A stretch of DNA of 64,000 nt from Lycocorax pyrrhopterus obiensis. Lineage: Eukaryota > Chordata > Aves > Passeriformes > Paradisaeidae. The first letter of the stretch is position 1; the number at the start of each line of letters is the position of its first letter. The notes beneath the pieces were generated by a model. That model did not search any database, was not told the origin of the DNA, and saw nothing but the letters and a program-made list of their open reading frames with translations. The DNA is taken from contig JACSVZ010000007.1 in the NCBI GenBank assembly GCA_014706295.1, positions 35,438,633-35,502,632 on the forward strand, read 5' to 3'. Positions 14,061 to 25,185 of the stretch are shown piece after piece. A program made the translations under genes and the position numbers.

Positions 14061-14437
14061 ATCACAGGTAGTAAGTTCACTTGAATGGGTAATTTATTTA
14101 TTAAGTGTAATAAATTTATTTAATAAGTGTATTATTGTTTAATAATGTAAGGGAAAAAAATAGTCCAGCAAGACACTGATTTCTAAGGCTGCATTCACTG
14201 AGGTGCCATTTGAGAAGCAGGGAAAACAGAAGGTGACACAGGCAGCAGACCCTCTGTGCCCCCAGACTAATACTCTTCAAGGCTGCAAAAATTCAAATGT
14301 AAATCACTGGGAGGTAACAGACCAGTGAACTCTTAGGCTTGGAGTCTACAGTAACAATACTTCCATTGATCCACTATTTGCAAACTATGCCTCTTAGTAT
14401 CCGCTATTACTTGCAGAGGGTCTAATTTTCTTTCAGG

Positions 14438-14499
14438 GAAAAAACAACCAACCAACCAAACCAAACCAAAAAACCAAAACCAAACCCAAACTCAACAAA
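14438..14499. repeat. (AACC)n/(CCAAA)n low-complexity tract
   Basis: The + strand begins with AACCAACCAACC repeats that grade into CCAAACC and CCAAAACC words. It is a simple repeat with no coding sense. Confidence 0.85.
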
Positions 14500-16092
14500 T
14501 GTGAAAATAACTACAGGGACAAAACTAGGGGATAATACTACTGAATAAGGTGCAGTTACACATTGTTTTGATAGAGACTACCCGAAATCTAGGGTGCAAT
14601 GCTTTAGGCAAAGGTCTCATCAGATTCAGCTAACCTCTGGAAGAGGAAAAACCTCCTACCTCTTATTCCCTATAGTGCAATAAGCCAACCTGCTTCTAGG
14701 ATTTGTATACAAAGAACATTCCCTTTTCACTCAAATCAGGCAGACACCTACTGTAATGGTGGGTTTGTCTCACATCCATCTATGACTTCTCACCATCTGA
14801 TGAATTCTCAAAGCATGCAGAAGGCAGACAATGCATCTAGCACTCCGCCTGCAGCAAAGTGCGGTGCTGCACTTTACCTACAAACAGCTCGTGAAAGTGA
14901 AAACATTTCAGGTAGCACAAAAAACCCCACTAACTAACAGAGGGCCCAAGTAGGATCTGCTAGGGCCAGGCCTAATCACGCCTCTCTCAACTTACATGTG
15001 ACAGGAAAAAATGGTATTGCCTTTTCTACATTACAGTCTGCTGTACAGGATCTGTCCTGGTGTGACAGTAAGCTCTACAGGCTCAATCTTTCTTTCCACA
15101 TTCTCATACAACCCTTGATTATATAAATTCTGAACTCCCTAAAAGCCACTAAATTAAATTCCAAATAATTGAAAACTTGGAGTCAAACCTTCATGTGACT
15201 GATTCATTACACAGCAGAGAAACAATAAAGTCATCCAGAGTTGCACTCTGAAAATTGCTCTGATCTGTTTTCTCTGGGTTCTTCAAACAGCAAAGAGGGC
15301 ACTAAGTGTCTCTTTGCCTGTATACCTGAGAATATGGTTGGATTTTTCACCCAATCCAAGTTTTGAATGAAACTGTATGTCACACGATCTGAGTATTAAG
15401 AACTCAAAGTCACAGCTAACCTTGTTTAGATCACAGAGTAACACGTTACCAACTTTCACTCAAGCTTATTTGGGATGGAACTTGAACACAGATATATCTG
15501 GAATTTTACAACATACTACTTATTTTAATTTTGTATTGCTAAAGGAATTATACTTAAAATGGAACAAAGAACATGAAGTAATTTAATACCCTTTTGCAAA
15601 GGACATTCGAAAACCTTTATCATATTTTGGCAAAGAGAAAAATGTGTATTCTCCAACTTTTATATGTTTAATGATCCTTTTTCCTAAGCAGATAGGACCT
15701 TTTCTTAGTATGGGGACATGGGAAAATGTAAAAACCTATATATCATATCTACAAATATCCTTAAATGAAAGAATAACATCTTAAATTACAGGGAGGGACT
15801 TTTCTAACTCCTAACTCAAATAAGATGAGATGATGATAACCCTACAAGTCTAAACAAAATGCATTAAATCCAAAGAAGCATTATCTTTTTACATGTTCAC
15901 TACAAAATATTTTAAAGTGAATAAATCCCATGAAAGTCATAAGTGTACTTTAAACTGTAATGATCTCAGTATCTCAACCAAAGTAACAATGATTTAAAAA
16001 CAAATTAATTGAATCAAAAGCAGCCTTCATAAAGTCACACTACAGTTAGATTTTTATGTTTTCTAAATAATCTAAATCTTCATAAACACACA

Positions 16093-16125
16093 CCTTTTTC
16101 TTCCCCCTCCCCCCCTTTTTTTTTT
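16093..16125 (+). repeat. 33-base pure pyrimidine tract
   Basis: Thirty-three consecutive C/T bases on the + strand comprise T runs, a C5-T-C7 core and a T10 run. On the NOVA1 transcript strand it is a purine tract with G7 and G5 runs. It could form triplex DNA, but it may simply be a simple repeat. Confidence 0.85.
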
Positions 16126-19100
16126 AAAGTTTTATACATGTGGGTTTTGTTGTTTGGGTTTTTTTACCTCCTGATTTTTATCTGTGGGGGGAAAAACAAC
16201 AAAAAAATCTAACAACCAGGTAGAGTTCAAAACATGAGGAGATATTAAGACATTTATCCATTTTAATAGAAGGGAAGAGTAATTCTGTCCATTACACTGA
16301 GAATGTGTATCTTTTTGAAGGGGGCATGAAATAGGAAACTAAGTGATTCTAATTATTATCAAGCATAAAATCCAAACAAGATACATGAACATGGAATCAC
16401 ATTTTTACTTACAGGACTGTAACTGGCAGATCATTTATGACATCCTATGAATGACATGCCAGTAGTATTCAGAGACTTAGCAGTGAGAATCTACATCTTT
16501 CCCCATTTCTCATGAACGTTCCTGACATTTCTCCTACATTTAAGACAGGAACAGTAAACAGTGACCCCTAAAATTCTTGTGCAGTGGGAGAGAAGAAAGG
16601 AAATAAGTAAGGAATATGAACGCAAATTATTACCTACATACTTGTTCCAACGGGCAAAATTGAAACACTCAAGAGTAAAATCCCCAAACTGTTTTGCATA
16701 TAATATTTTTAAATTGTTATTTAAACATCTTTACATAATCTAAAATATATATATATATTTTTAAGGAAACAATGCAAACAAGCACTGAGCTCAGATACTG
16801 CAAAATACTGGGAAAAAGTGGTTAAAGGACAAGAGAAATATACTACAAGTAATGTATTAACATGAGAACCAGAAGAAAAAGTCTACAGTTAGTCCATGGA
16901 GTATAGGTTAATTCTGCTTAGAATTCAGACATGAAATGAAGGATTTCAGCTGAAAAGAAGTAGGAAAGGTTACATCTAAAATACTGGAACCTCTACTGCA
17001 ATCCTCTCACATGAAGAGGAGAATAATTCTTCCTAGCCCTTTCTAGATATACTGTCTCAAACATTATTTATTTTGTGCTATGCCCAGTGTGCCATAGGCA
17101 ACTTGTAATCAAAAAAGGAACTCTGTCTTGTTAAACTAAAACAATCTGATGTACTAAATACTTTAGTGGTGGTCTATATAAAACACTGTCTGTTAGAGAA
17201 AGTCTCTTTCAAACAGAATTTTAGATTTGTATGTAGACCTCTGACAGCATCATGTGGATGTAAATAAAATGGTTGTATTTATCAGTGATGAATCAGAGAG
17301 GCTGACAAAAGGTCAAATTGCTATCTCAGAGAATTACCATAGCAAATATTCTTAGTAATCAAATTAAAGTTGTACTACATTTTTAATTCTATAGCACCTT
17401 TTAAAAGACTGCTAAATAGTTTTATATTGACTTTGATTTTTAATACACAGTACTAAGCTTTGGAAAGATCAAGTGATCCATCCAACATTGGTCAATATGT
17501 GAAAGACCTTAAAAGAAAATAGATTTTCTCAACACTACTGTAACAACTGACATTAAAATCAGGGAAACAAAAGCAGATTAATATTACAGTAAATATATCC
17601 AGAACACAGTATCTTAAATAAGCCTCACATCAAATTTCAAAGGGAAATTGAGATAATATCTCACTGGCCAATGATGGTTATTGACTATCCTAGGATCGTG
17701 ATCAAAACTCAGTATTTGCACATTAAGATTAAAGTACTGCTAAAAAAATTTACCATGTGATGCTGGATATCATACATACTTTAAAAATCCATGTCTTAAT
17801 GATAATGGAAGACTGAAACAAAGCTTTCTTTCCTATTTCTTCCTCCACCTCCCACAACAAATAATATATCAAATATGAGTTCATTAACCCTTTAAGAGCT
17901 GTTAGTATGTTTACAGACAGCCTCTATTTTCAGATTCTACCTTTCTGTGATGAATGAAAAGATGATACTTCTGCAAGCAATTTTACAAACAGGGATAGGG
18001 CAGTTCTTTAAAGTCAGAGAGGGAGATCGAGTGCATTGATCATCACAATGTAGATTAAATTGTAATCAATTAATCTCCCAATCTCTAGCTATAGGTGTAC
18101 TATTACATCACATTGCAAGCTATAGATTTTGCATAAAATAAAGAGATCATATAAGCCAAAGGTACAAATTCCGAATATCAAGATTTTAATAGCCATATGC
18201 TTGTGCTGTACCTGCTGAGTACAGGCAGTACCAAGAACACTGGCTCAGTCCCATCATGTGAAAAGGTTGAAAAGTATTATTTATTACAGATATTGCAGCA
18301 ACCAGATGAGACAGATATGCTCCAAAAAAGAGCAAACCTGAAGACTGAATGAACAAAATCTACATCTATCTGCACTCCACAAAATTTACATTGTACTAAA
18401 TAATAAGAGTTTCAGATGCAATAACAAAGCAACAAAATAGAAGGCATAATTGTAAAAAATAAAATGCCATGAGAAAAAAATAGTGCTTTTAAAAAAGTAA
18501 AAATAAAAGGTTTATATAATAAGTTATTGACTCAAAGTTTGCTATGATAAATCCTATTTTATTGCTAAGCTTAAGCCTATCTAAATTGTAAGGCAAGGGA
18601 AAAGGACTCCTACCCCTCACTCTCCTGACCCACTAATAAGTGTGAATGTGTGTTTTGGCCTTTTATTCTCTTAAGCCAGTAGCAAAGGTCAGCAGTGGTA
18701 TCAATTCCATGGAAAAAGGGAGGACTGGAGAAGGAGACCTACAAGTGTCCTTTACAGGTACACATCAAATAGGCAAAGGAGAAATAAAAACTTAGCTTTA
18801 TGTGTTTCTCCCTCTAAAATTAGAGTAACATGAGTAAAACAGGCAGATTAAAAGAAAAAATAATCTTGTGAATTAATAAAAATATGTAAACAGTTTAATT
18901 ATAGAAATAGTAGTCTATCTAAAGTCACTTAGCTGTTGAAAAAAGTATTAAAACTTGTACCTTTACAAGGTACTACAGAGGAAAAGCAAGCATGCTTTAT
19001 ATGATGTTTAGTGTGTTATTTATCACTTTAGAGATGAAATTACCTCTTGAAGTGTACTTTGGAGAAGTCAAATTGATTTCCTCCTCCTGGTAAATAAAAG

Positions 19101-22100
19101 TAAAGCTCTATTCTGCCAGCTCCAGGGGCATCAGCAGAACAGCAGAACACTGTAGCTATATGTCTGTCAGTGTTTGGCTATAAACAAAGCTGACAAAGTT
19201 TGTGAGGGTGTAACATAGAAGCTCTTAGTTTAAAAGTATAGAAAGATTGAGTTCGTTTCAGCAATAGGCAGACAGGAGGGGAAGAAAAAATATTGGAAAT
19301 TCTATTGCCTCTTTGGTTCTTTCTTCCTTGGGAAGTTTGCAGTGTATGGATTTTTAACGTGAATAAAAGTCCAAGGAAGTTCCACTGAAAAAATAAACAA
19401 GACATTTACAAGAACAATATTGACAGATGTATAACTTCCTGGAACAAAGAACTAAAAAGAAAAACACTTCCAGTGAAGAGGTTTCTGTTGCACCAAAGGC
19501 AACTCAGTATAATACAACACATGACAGTTCTGAATAACTTCTCTTCCACCAGATAAGGCATTTTTAGAGACTATCCTCTTCTTAAGAATCATAAAACAAG
19601 TAGTTCGTGAACACCAGATTTTTCCAAAAACAATTCATCAAAAGCTGAAACTGCCATACAAAGGAGTTATGACCTCATCTGAATGGAGGCAAAGTGAGTC
19701 ATTAAAAGGAAGATCTAATACAAGCCAGATTTCCTGCCTAGCTTCCTCTGACCTCTGTTGGCAGAGCTATTTTCTTCTTGTAGTAAAAAGTATGTCTAGA
19801 AATTGTTCAAGCTCTGTCAGGGGAACACAAGTGACATGCTTGTACAGCACAAGGCTCTCATCAGCTGTACTCATCAAAGCACAGACTCGACAATTCTCTA
19901 CTTGCAATGACTTATGGGGGAGTCCTCCAACCCAGCTTAAAAATCTCCCTCCAACAGCAACCCAGCATTTAAGCTTAAAGCTCGCTTAACCACCCTTCTA
20001 ATCTTTAATATAAAATATCATCTTCTCAAGATTAAAATATTACAGAAAATTGAATGTACTTAAGCCTAATATGCTACTTTATCCACACAACAGAATGTGC
20101 TGTGAATTTATCTTCCACCTTAACACTGAATTTCCTGACATCCATCCAGTTAACTGAGCTCTCTCGTGTTATCATAATATAACATCTTGTGAGAAAACCC
20201 ACACCTGAATGGTTATTTTCTATTGAGAGTCATCTTACATAGCCATATATCAAAACAAACATTTATTGTTGTTCTCTAATACTCTCCTATTGGGTGTTTA
20301 CATGACAACCGACAGGTTTGAGATTATTGTGTTGGAACCTATTTCCATGTTACAGCCGCAGTGCAGATACTTGTCGATACACTGGTGTTGAATGCTAATC
20401 ACCACTACAGTCTGGGAACAATTGCCAGCGACGTCACTTATCACTAGAATGAACAGAAAGGCCTTAATTGCCTTATCATGTGCTTTGTGCTTCCTGCTGG
20501 AATGGCTAGAAATCACTAGAAAATACTAGAAGGGATAAAATAGTCATAAACCTGTACAAATTTCAATAGTTAATAATAAAAGCAGTTCCAAAAGTCACTT
20601 AAGGAACTCATTACTCTTCTTTATATATACAATTCTGATGCTGTTCAAAAAAGGTCTTGATTACTTGTATGAAAATTGAACACAGGTTATGAATAAAATG
20701 CATTAAAATATGTAATACAGGATATAGACAGGACACACAGCATACATTTCACTTAGCCTGTATATTTAGCTATATTACTTGACAATATTCTCATAGAACA
20801 ACTTTCTATAAACATAAGTAATTTTAGCTATTGAAAAGTCATTTAAAGTTTATACACTACACTATAATTTTGATAGTATAAAATTCATAGAACAGATGCA
20901 AAGTAGGTGCTTATCTTATGCTAATTAACAACATGCTCAAATCGTATTTCCTGTAAATAAAAGCACTTCTTCCTTTTTCTCTAAATACTGATCATCAGGG
21001 TATACTTATAATCAAAAAAAAGAAAGTGTAAAAGAAAAGAAAAATAGTAAGAACACTTTAAAAAACAATCTTTCCTCTTATTTTCCAAACCTTCCAATTA
21101 AAATAAACAAAATACTAAAATTAAGAGAGAGAGAATAAAAGCTGAACAGAGCTCAAAAAATATCCCTAGCTGTTGGCAAAGATTTTATCTTTGTCATTTA
21201 ATGATGATGAAGCCAAGTAACTGTTGCTGGAATGGAGGCAGGCTGATGAAGAAGGCCTTCAAATTGAAGTGAAGGATATCACAATCTATATTTTTCTTAG
21301 TAGTTCCTCTATCTGTACAATTTCTTTCTCAATTCCATTACTTTCTGTATTTGTTATCCCTTTCAATAGATGTCATGTGTTGATCAAAGGTATAATGCTT
21401 TAATACGCTTCCGTTCATGTTAAATAGTTTGTTCATACACCAGCAAGTTCTAAGCAGTTCACAAAATGTCAGAGAATCAGTAATTAATAACAGTGTTAAC
21501 TTTTAGGGGAAATTAGCTTGTGAAGGAAACTTTTCTGGTATTTGATGTTATTTATGCAAGATCTGATAGGAACATTCAGCTAACTGAAACAGACTGTGTG
21601 AACTCTTAGCATATACTGAATACTTACATTATTTGAACACAAAGTACATTAAGTTTAACAGTACATTAAAAATAAATAGGTATTTATTAAGCATGAATAA
21701 GTTCTAAAAAGCATGGTATGTAGCAATTTTAACAATTTTAATAGGGAAGACAAAGAAAATATGATAATTTGTGGACACAATCAACTGGACGTTAACTTTT
21801 CCAGTTAAAATAAAAATAAAAGAGTATAATTAACATGCTGCTAAAAGGACAATTTATGCATTTAAAAATATGATATGAATTAAACTTACTCAGATGTGTT
21901 TAGCATGTTTTTAGAGAGATTTAATTTCACTTCATTCTTCATCAGTAAATTTTCATTTAAAATACTTTTATATTTAAATAATGCCCCTATGTTACTCTCC
22001 ACAAACACCTTTCAAAATTCTCCAATAAAGAAGTCTGTTTGCCATTCCTGGGTTGAATTCCAGCTATTTAAGCATGGGTTTAGGGGTAATTCTATTATAG

Positions 22101-22435
22101 TTTAAAACTGATCCAGGAAGTAAATACGTGTGTGCATATATACACAAACATGTATAAACCAAGGGTTACTCTGTCTACAAACACACCAGTTTTGTATCCT
22201 TGCAATTTATCAAATGGGAAAAAAAACCCCCAACTATTTTAAAAGATACTTTGCTTTCATCAGAGGTTTTAACGAAGCCCACCAAAATAAATTAAAAGAA
22301 GCAAAATATTTTCCATTTACTTTACCAATTTCTAACAAGAGTTAAGATATCTATGGTTATGGGTGTATATATGTGAATGAACGAATAAATCCTTAACCCA
22401 CCATATCTTTTTCTCCAGTTTGCAAGCTGTCACCC

Positions 22436-22539
22436 GTGAAAAGTATGGTGTAGATGGTAGGATGATACTGTACCTGATTGGCTCTGGAGGTGGTCATGGG
22501 ATCAGATGGAGAGGACTTGGTGGTAGTTGGGGAAGATGG
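22436..22539 (-). promoter_or_regulatory. NOVA1: YCAY cluster in and downstream of NOVA1 E4
   Basis: On the transcript strand, E4 holds five YCAY tetramers (+ strand positions 22490-22493, 22496-22499, 22506-22509, 22520-22523 and 22536-22539). The first 40 bases of the following intron hold four more (22436-22439, 22445-22448, 22454-22457 and 22462-22465). Published work on mammalian Nova autoregulation describes NOVA binding YCAY in this exon and causing its exclusion. In the general Nova map, downstream intronic YCAY usually promotes inclusion. Both kinds of site are therefore present here. That the bird exon is regulated this way is inference. Confidence 0.75.
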
Positions 22540-22545
22540 CAATGT
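22474..22545 (-). CDS. NOVA1: NOVA1 alternative exon E4 (24 codons)
   Basis: This 72-nt exon encodes 24 residues, TLPSSPTTTK followed by SSPSDPMTTSRANQ, with no stop. It begins and ends on codon boundaries, so skipping keeps the frame and joins DRIKQ directly to VKIIV. As I recall, the peptide is identical to the human alternative exon. It lies in the linker between KH1 and KH2 and contains two Ser-Pro pairs that could be phosphorylated. The acceptor is TTTGTTCCCAG. The donor, CAG|GTACAG, is weak compared with GTRAGT, as expected for a regulated exon. A dense YCAY cluster covers the exon and its downstream flank. It is too short to be found by open-frame length and was identified from the peptide and splice sites. 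Confidence 0.95.
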
Positions 22546-24371
22546 CTGGGAACAAAGCAGTTCAGGAGCAAATCAACCTTTACAAGCCTTAGACTTAACA
22601 GTTAAAAAAATAAATAAACCAACAAAATAACATAACTAGAAAATTAAAAGAAATAAAAAATGCCTAAGACAAAAATCTTTCTCCTACTCATTGGAACTTA
22701 ATGGAATTTAAAGTCAGTTGGATAAATAATGCATGTAAATATGCATGCTTATGCATGTAAAAACAAATTCATGACTTGAAATCAAGATGGTGAACTCACA
22801 TAAATACTCAAAAATATGTTGACCACATGAGGAATATATTCTTTCCTCTCTCCTCCTCTTGGGGAAAATGAAAACTATAAGTAAACAAAAATTCCAGCAA
22901 GTTCAATGAGCCCACTAGGAACAGTTATCAGTCTACGAACAAACAGGGCCACTGTCTGAAAGAAGTTAAGAGACATTTACTCTGGCACTTTATAAAGCAC
23001 CATTCTAAAGCAAGGACTTATAGCCAGCAAACTGTGTTCCATACCTTACAACAGTTACGCTGAAGCTACCGCGGTTTTGGCAATATTCTAACTGCTAAAA
23101 TATTCATTGATCTTTTTTTAATCTAGAAGCAGGTGAAAAAATGTAAGCATCAATCTCATGATGGATGAACATGCAACTAATATCTTCATAACAAATAACT
23201 ACAAAATATTTATGATTAGTGTTAAAAATGTTCATTTAGTTGAGCAAAGGTCAATAGCTTTTTATAGTTCTGTGTTCAAAATAAACACAAAAAAGAATTA
23301 AGAGTCATATTTATTGATCATCTTTTCTAAATAATATACATACGCTTAACATTAATTTTTGAACATATGAAAAAAGCACTGCTCTGTTTAAAAATTTTAT
23401 ATACACATTTCTCCTTTAAAAGTATTAGATCCTGACAGAAAAGCTCTTCTTTTCTTTTTATAAATGTAGTAAAAAAGTAAAATTCCAATTTTCAAAACAT
23501 AACATACAATACTTATTCAAAGCATGTTTTTTGACATCTTTGCAATATATAAATATTATAAAATATCAAAAATTACACTATTTTTATGTCAAGAAATAAG
23601 TGTTAAAGTGCTATACAATGGAATTTATCATATGCTCATATAGTTACTAATCAAAACTACTTAGAAATAAATAAAGCAAAATGTCACACTTTCAGCAGTT
23701 CTGTTACTTACAATCATTGACAGTCCCTCATAAAATAGGTATACATACTTTTGCACTAAAACTCTTAATGCATATGAGAAAGCTGGGACACTGTGAATGC
23801 ATAAAGTTGTGTATTAGCAAAATATGGGCTTGTACATATGCACACAAATATTTTAGATGTATGTTAAACAGTATGAAGATCCATTTTTCATAGTTTGTAC
23901 ATAAACAGGCAATCAAAGCAGGAAAAATAAAATCTTAAGAAACAGATCCCTATTTTGTGCTTCCAACTAGTAACTCAAAACAAAAGAAAACATATACAGT
24001 TTAAGCATCAACTGGGACTCTTTCAAGATGGTTATGTAGAAAATACTATCACGTATAGGTCCTTATTAAAAATATGTAGCTTGGCAAACTGCTATTGGTC
24101 AGCAGGCACTACACATTGTAAAAATCAAGGCATTTATAAAGGATTTTCCCATGTTGTTCTGTACCAAACATGGGATCATCATGAGGGGTCCATTTGTGAA
24201 GTGCTAGAATTATTTAGCAAAAGATGTGTCTGATTCCACAATAGTACACAGCTAAGCCTGTTCAGCTATAGAATTGTACTTCTGGTTTTAGTGAGATGAT
24301 GCAGCATTTCTTTTACCAGAGTCTGAAATTGCACAGAATTGATTTTTATCATTTAAGGCTAAACAGGAAGA

Positions 24372-24424
24372 AAATACAAAAAAAACCAACCCAAAACAAA
24401 ACCAAAAAAACCCAACCAAAAAGA
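24372..24424. repeat. A/C-rich low-complexity tract
   Basis: The + strand has A runs punctuated by CC and CCC (CCAACCCAAAAC type). It is similar in texture to the tracts near 14450 and 31200. Confidence 0.8.
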
Positions 24425-24498
24425 ATGGAGAATTGTTTATTGTCCCAGTAGATCTCCTTATCGTAGCTAGGTATTAAACTCCCATCCTGAACTCTCCC

Positions 24499-24513
24499 AA
24501 AAAAAAAAAAAAA
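24499..24513 (+). repeat. A15 homopolymer
   Basis: A run of 15 A follows CTCTCCC. No recognisable retrotransposed sequence precedes it. Confidence 0.85.
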
Positions 24514-25145
24514 TTGCTAATATATTTTGACTAAAATATTTGACAAAACTGATAGTTTGTGTTATCAACACCACTGATAACCAGGGCATACGGTACTGTA
24601 GATTGTTTTGGTATGCTAGGTTACTTATTAAAATGAAAAATAGTTTGTTCTTCACAGTTGTTACCAAATCTAACTAGTGGATTTATAGGGAAATATGTAG
24701 AACACTTCAACATTGAATAATGACAGTCACTGATACCACAAATGGTTTAAGAAACTGGAAACATCTCAGATCTCAATTCATATCAATCTTTCTAAAGCAC
24801 AGAAATATGTGGCCGTGATGAAAAAAGGAGTGATGATAATCATTTCAGGTGACTGTTGAACTATAACACCTATTAAGTAGAAGCATTTCTTTATTTATTT
24901 TAGCAAAAGTCTGTTTAAAATACAATGAAAAAAAAGAGATTAATAAATTTGAAAGCAAAGACTGTATTAACGAACAAAATCAACTATAGAAAAACACCTT
25001 CCAAAATAAATGGCAAAATACTGAAAATAATAGCTTTTTGTCTTGTGGTTTTGGTGCTTTTTTTTTCTTTGTATATCAGGCTGTGTGTATTTGAGGCCTA
25101 ATCTCTCTTACATTGTTTACTGACATAACTACCTTTATTTTTTCA

Positions 25146-25185
25146 TATATATATATGTATACATATACAAACACATATATATATG
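25146..25185. repeat. TA/CA microsatellite
   Basis: Two TATATATAT blocks flank a short ATACA-rich middle. It is a simple repeat that encodes only a Tyr/Ile/Val-rich artefact on the minus strand. Confidence 0.8.

Larger units (their letters stand above)
351..22473 (-). other. NOVA1: NOVA1 intron between E4 and the KH2 exon
   Basis: This intron is 22.1 kb long. It starts on the minus strand with GTACAG next to E4 and ends with a T-rich tract and TTACAG next to the KH2 exon. It contains a CR1 copy (11683-12182), a tandem YCAY run (11671-11690), an AT-rich island (2646-2826), A/C-rich tracts (811-885, 10917-10960, 14438-14499), a long pyrimidine tract (16093-16125) and candidate conserved noncoding blocks near 18000 and 20300. 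The many short open frames here are scattered, unrelated to known families and often low-complexity, so I do not call them genes. Elsewhere I see ordinary AT-rich intron sequence. Confidence 0.9.

Noticed and set aside
19669..19989. 106-codon + strand frame rich in Ser and Thr
   Set aside because: No domain, no conserved motif and no splice signals.
22731..22760. Three TGCATG words upstream of E4, resembling RBFOX binding sites
   Set aside because: They read TGCATG on the + strand, but NOVA1 is transcribed from the minus strand, where they become CATGCA. Only one GCATG remains in the transcript sense.
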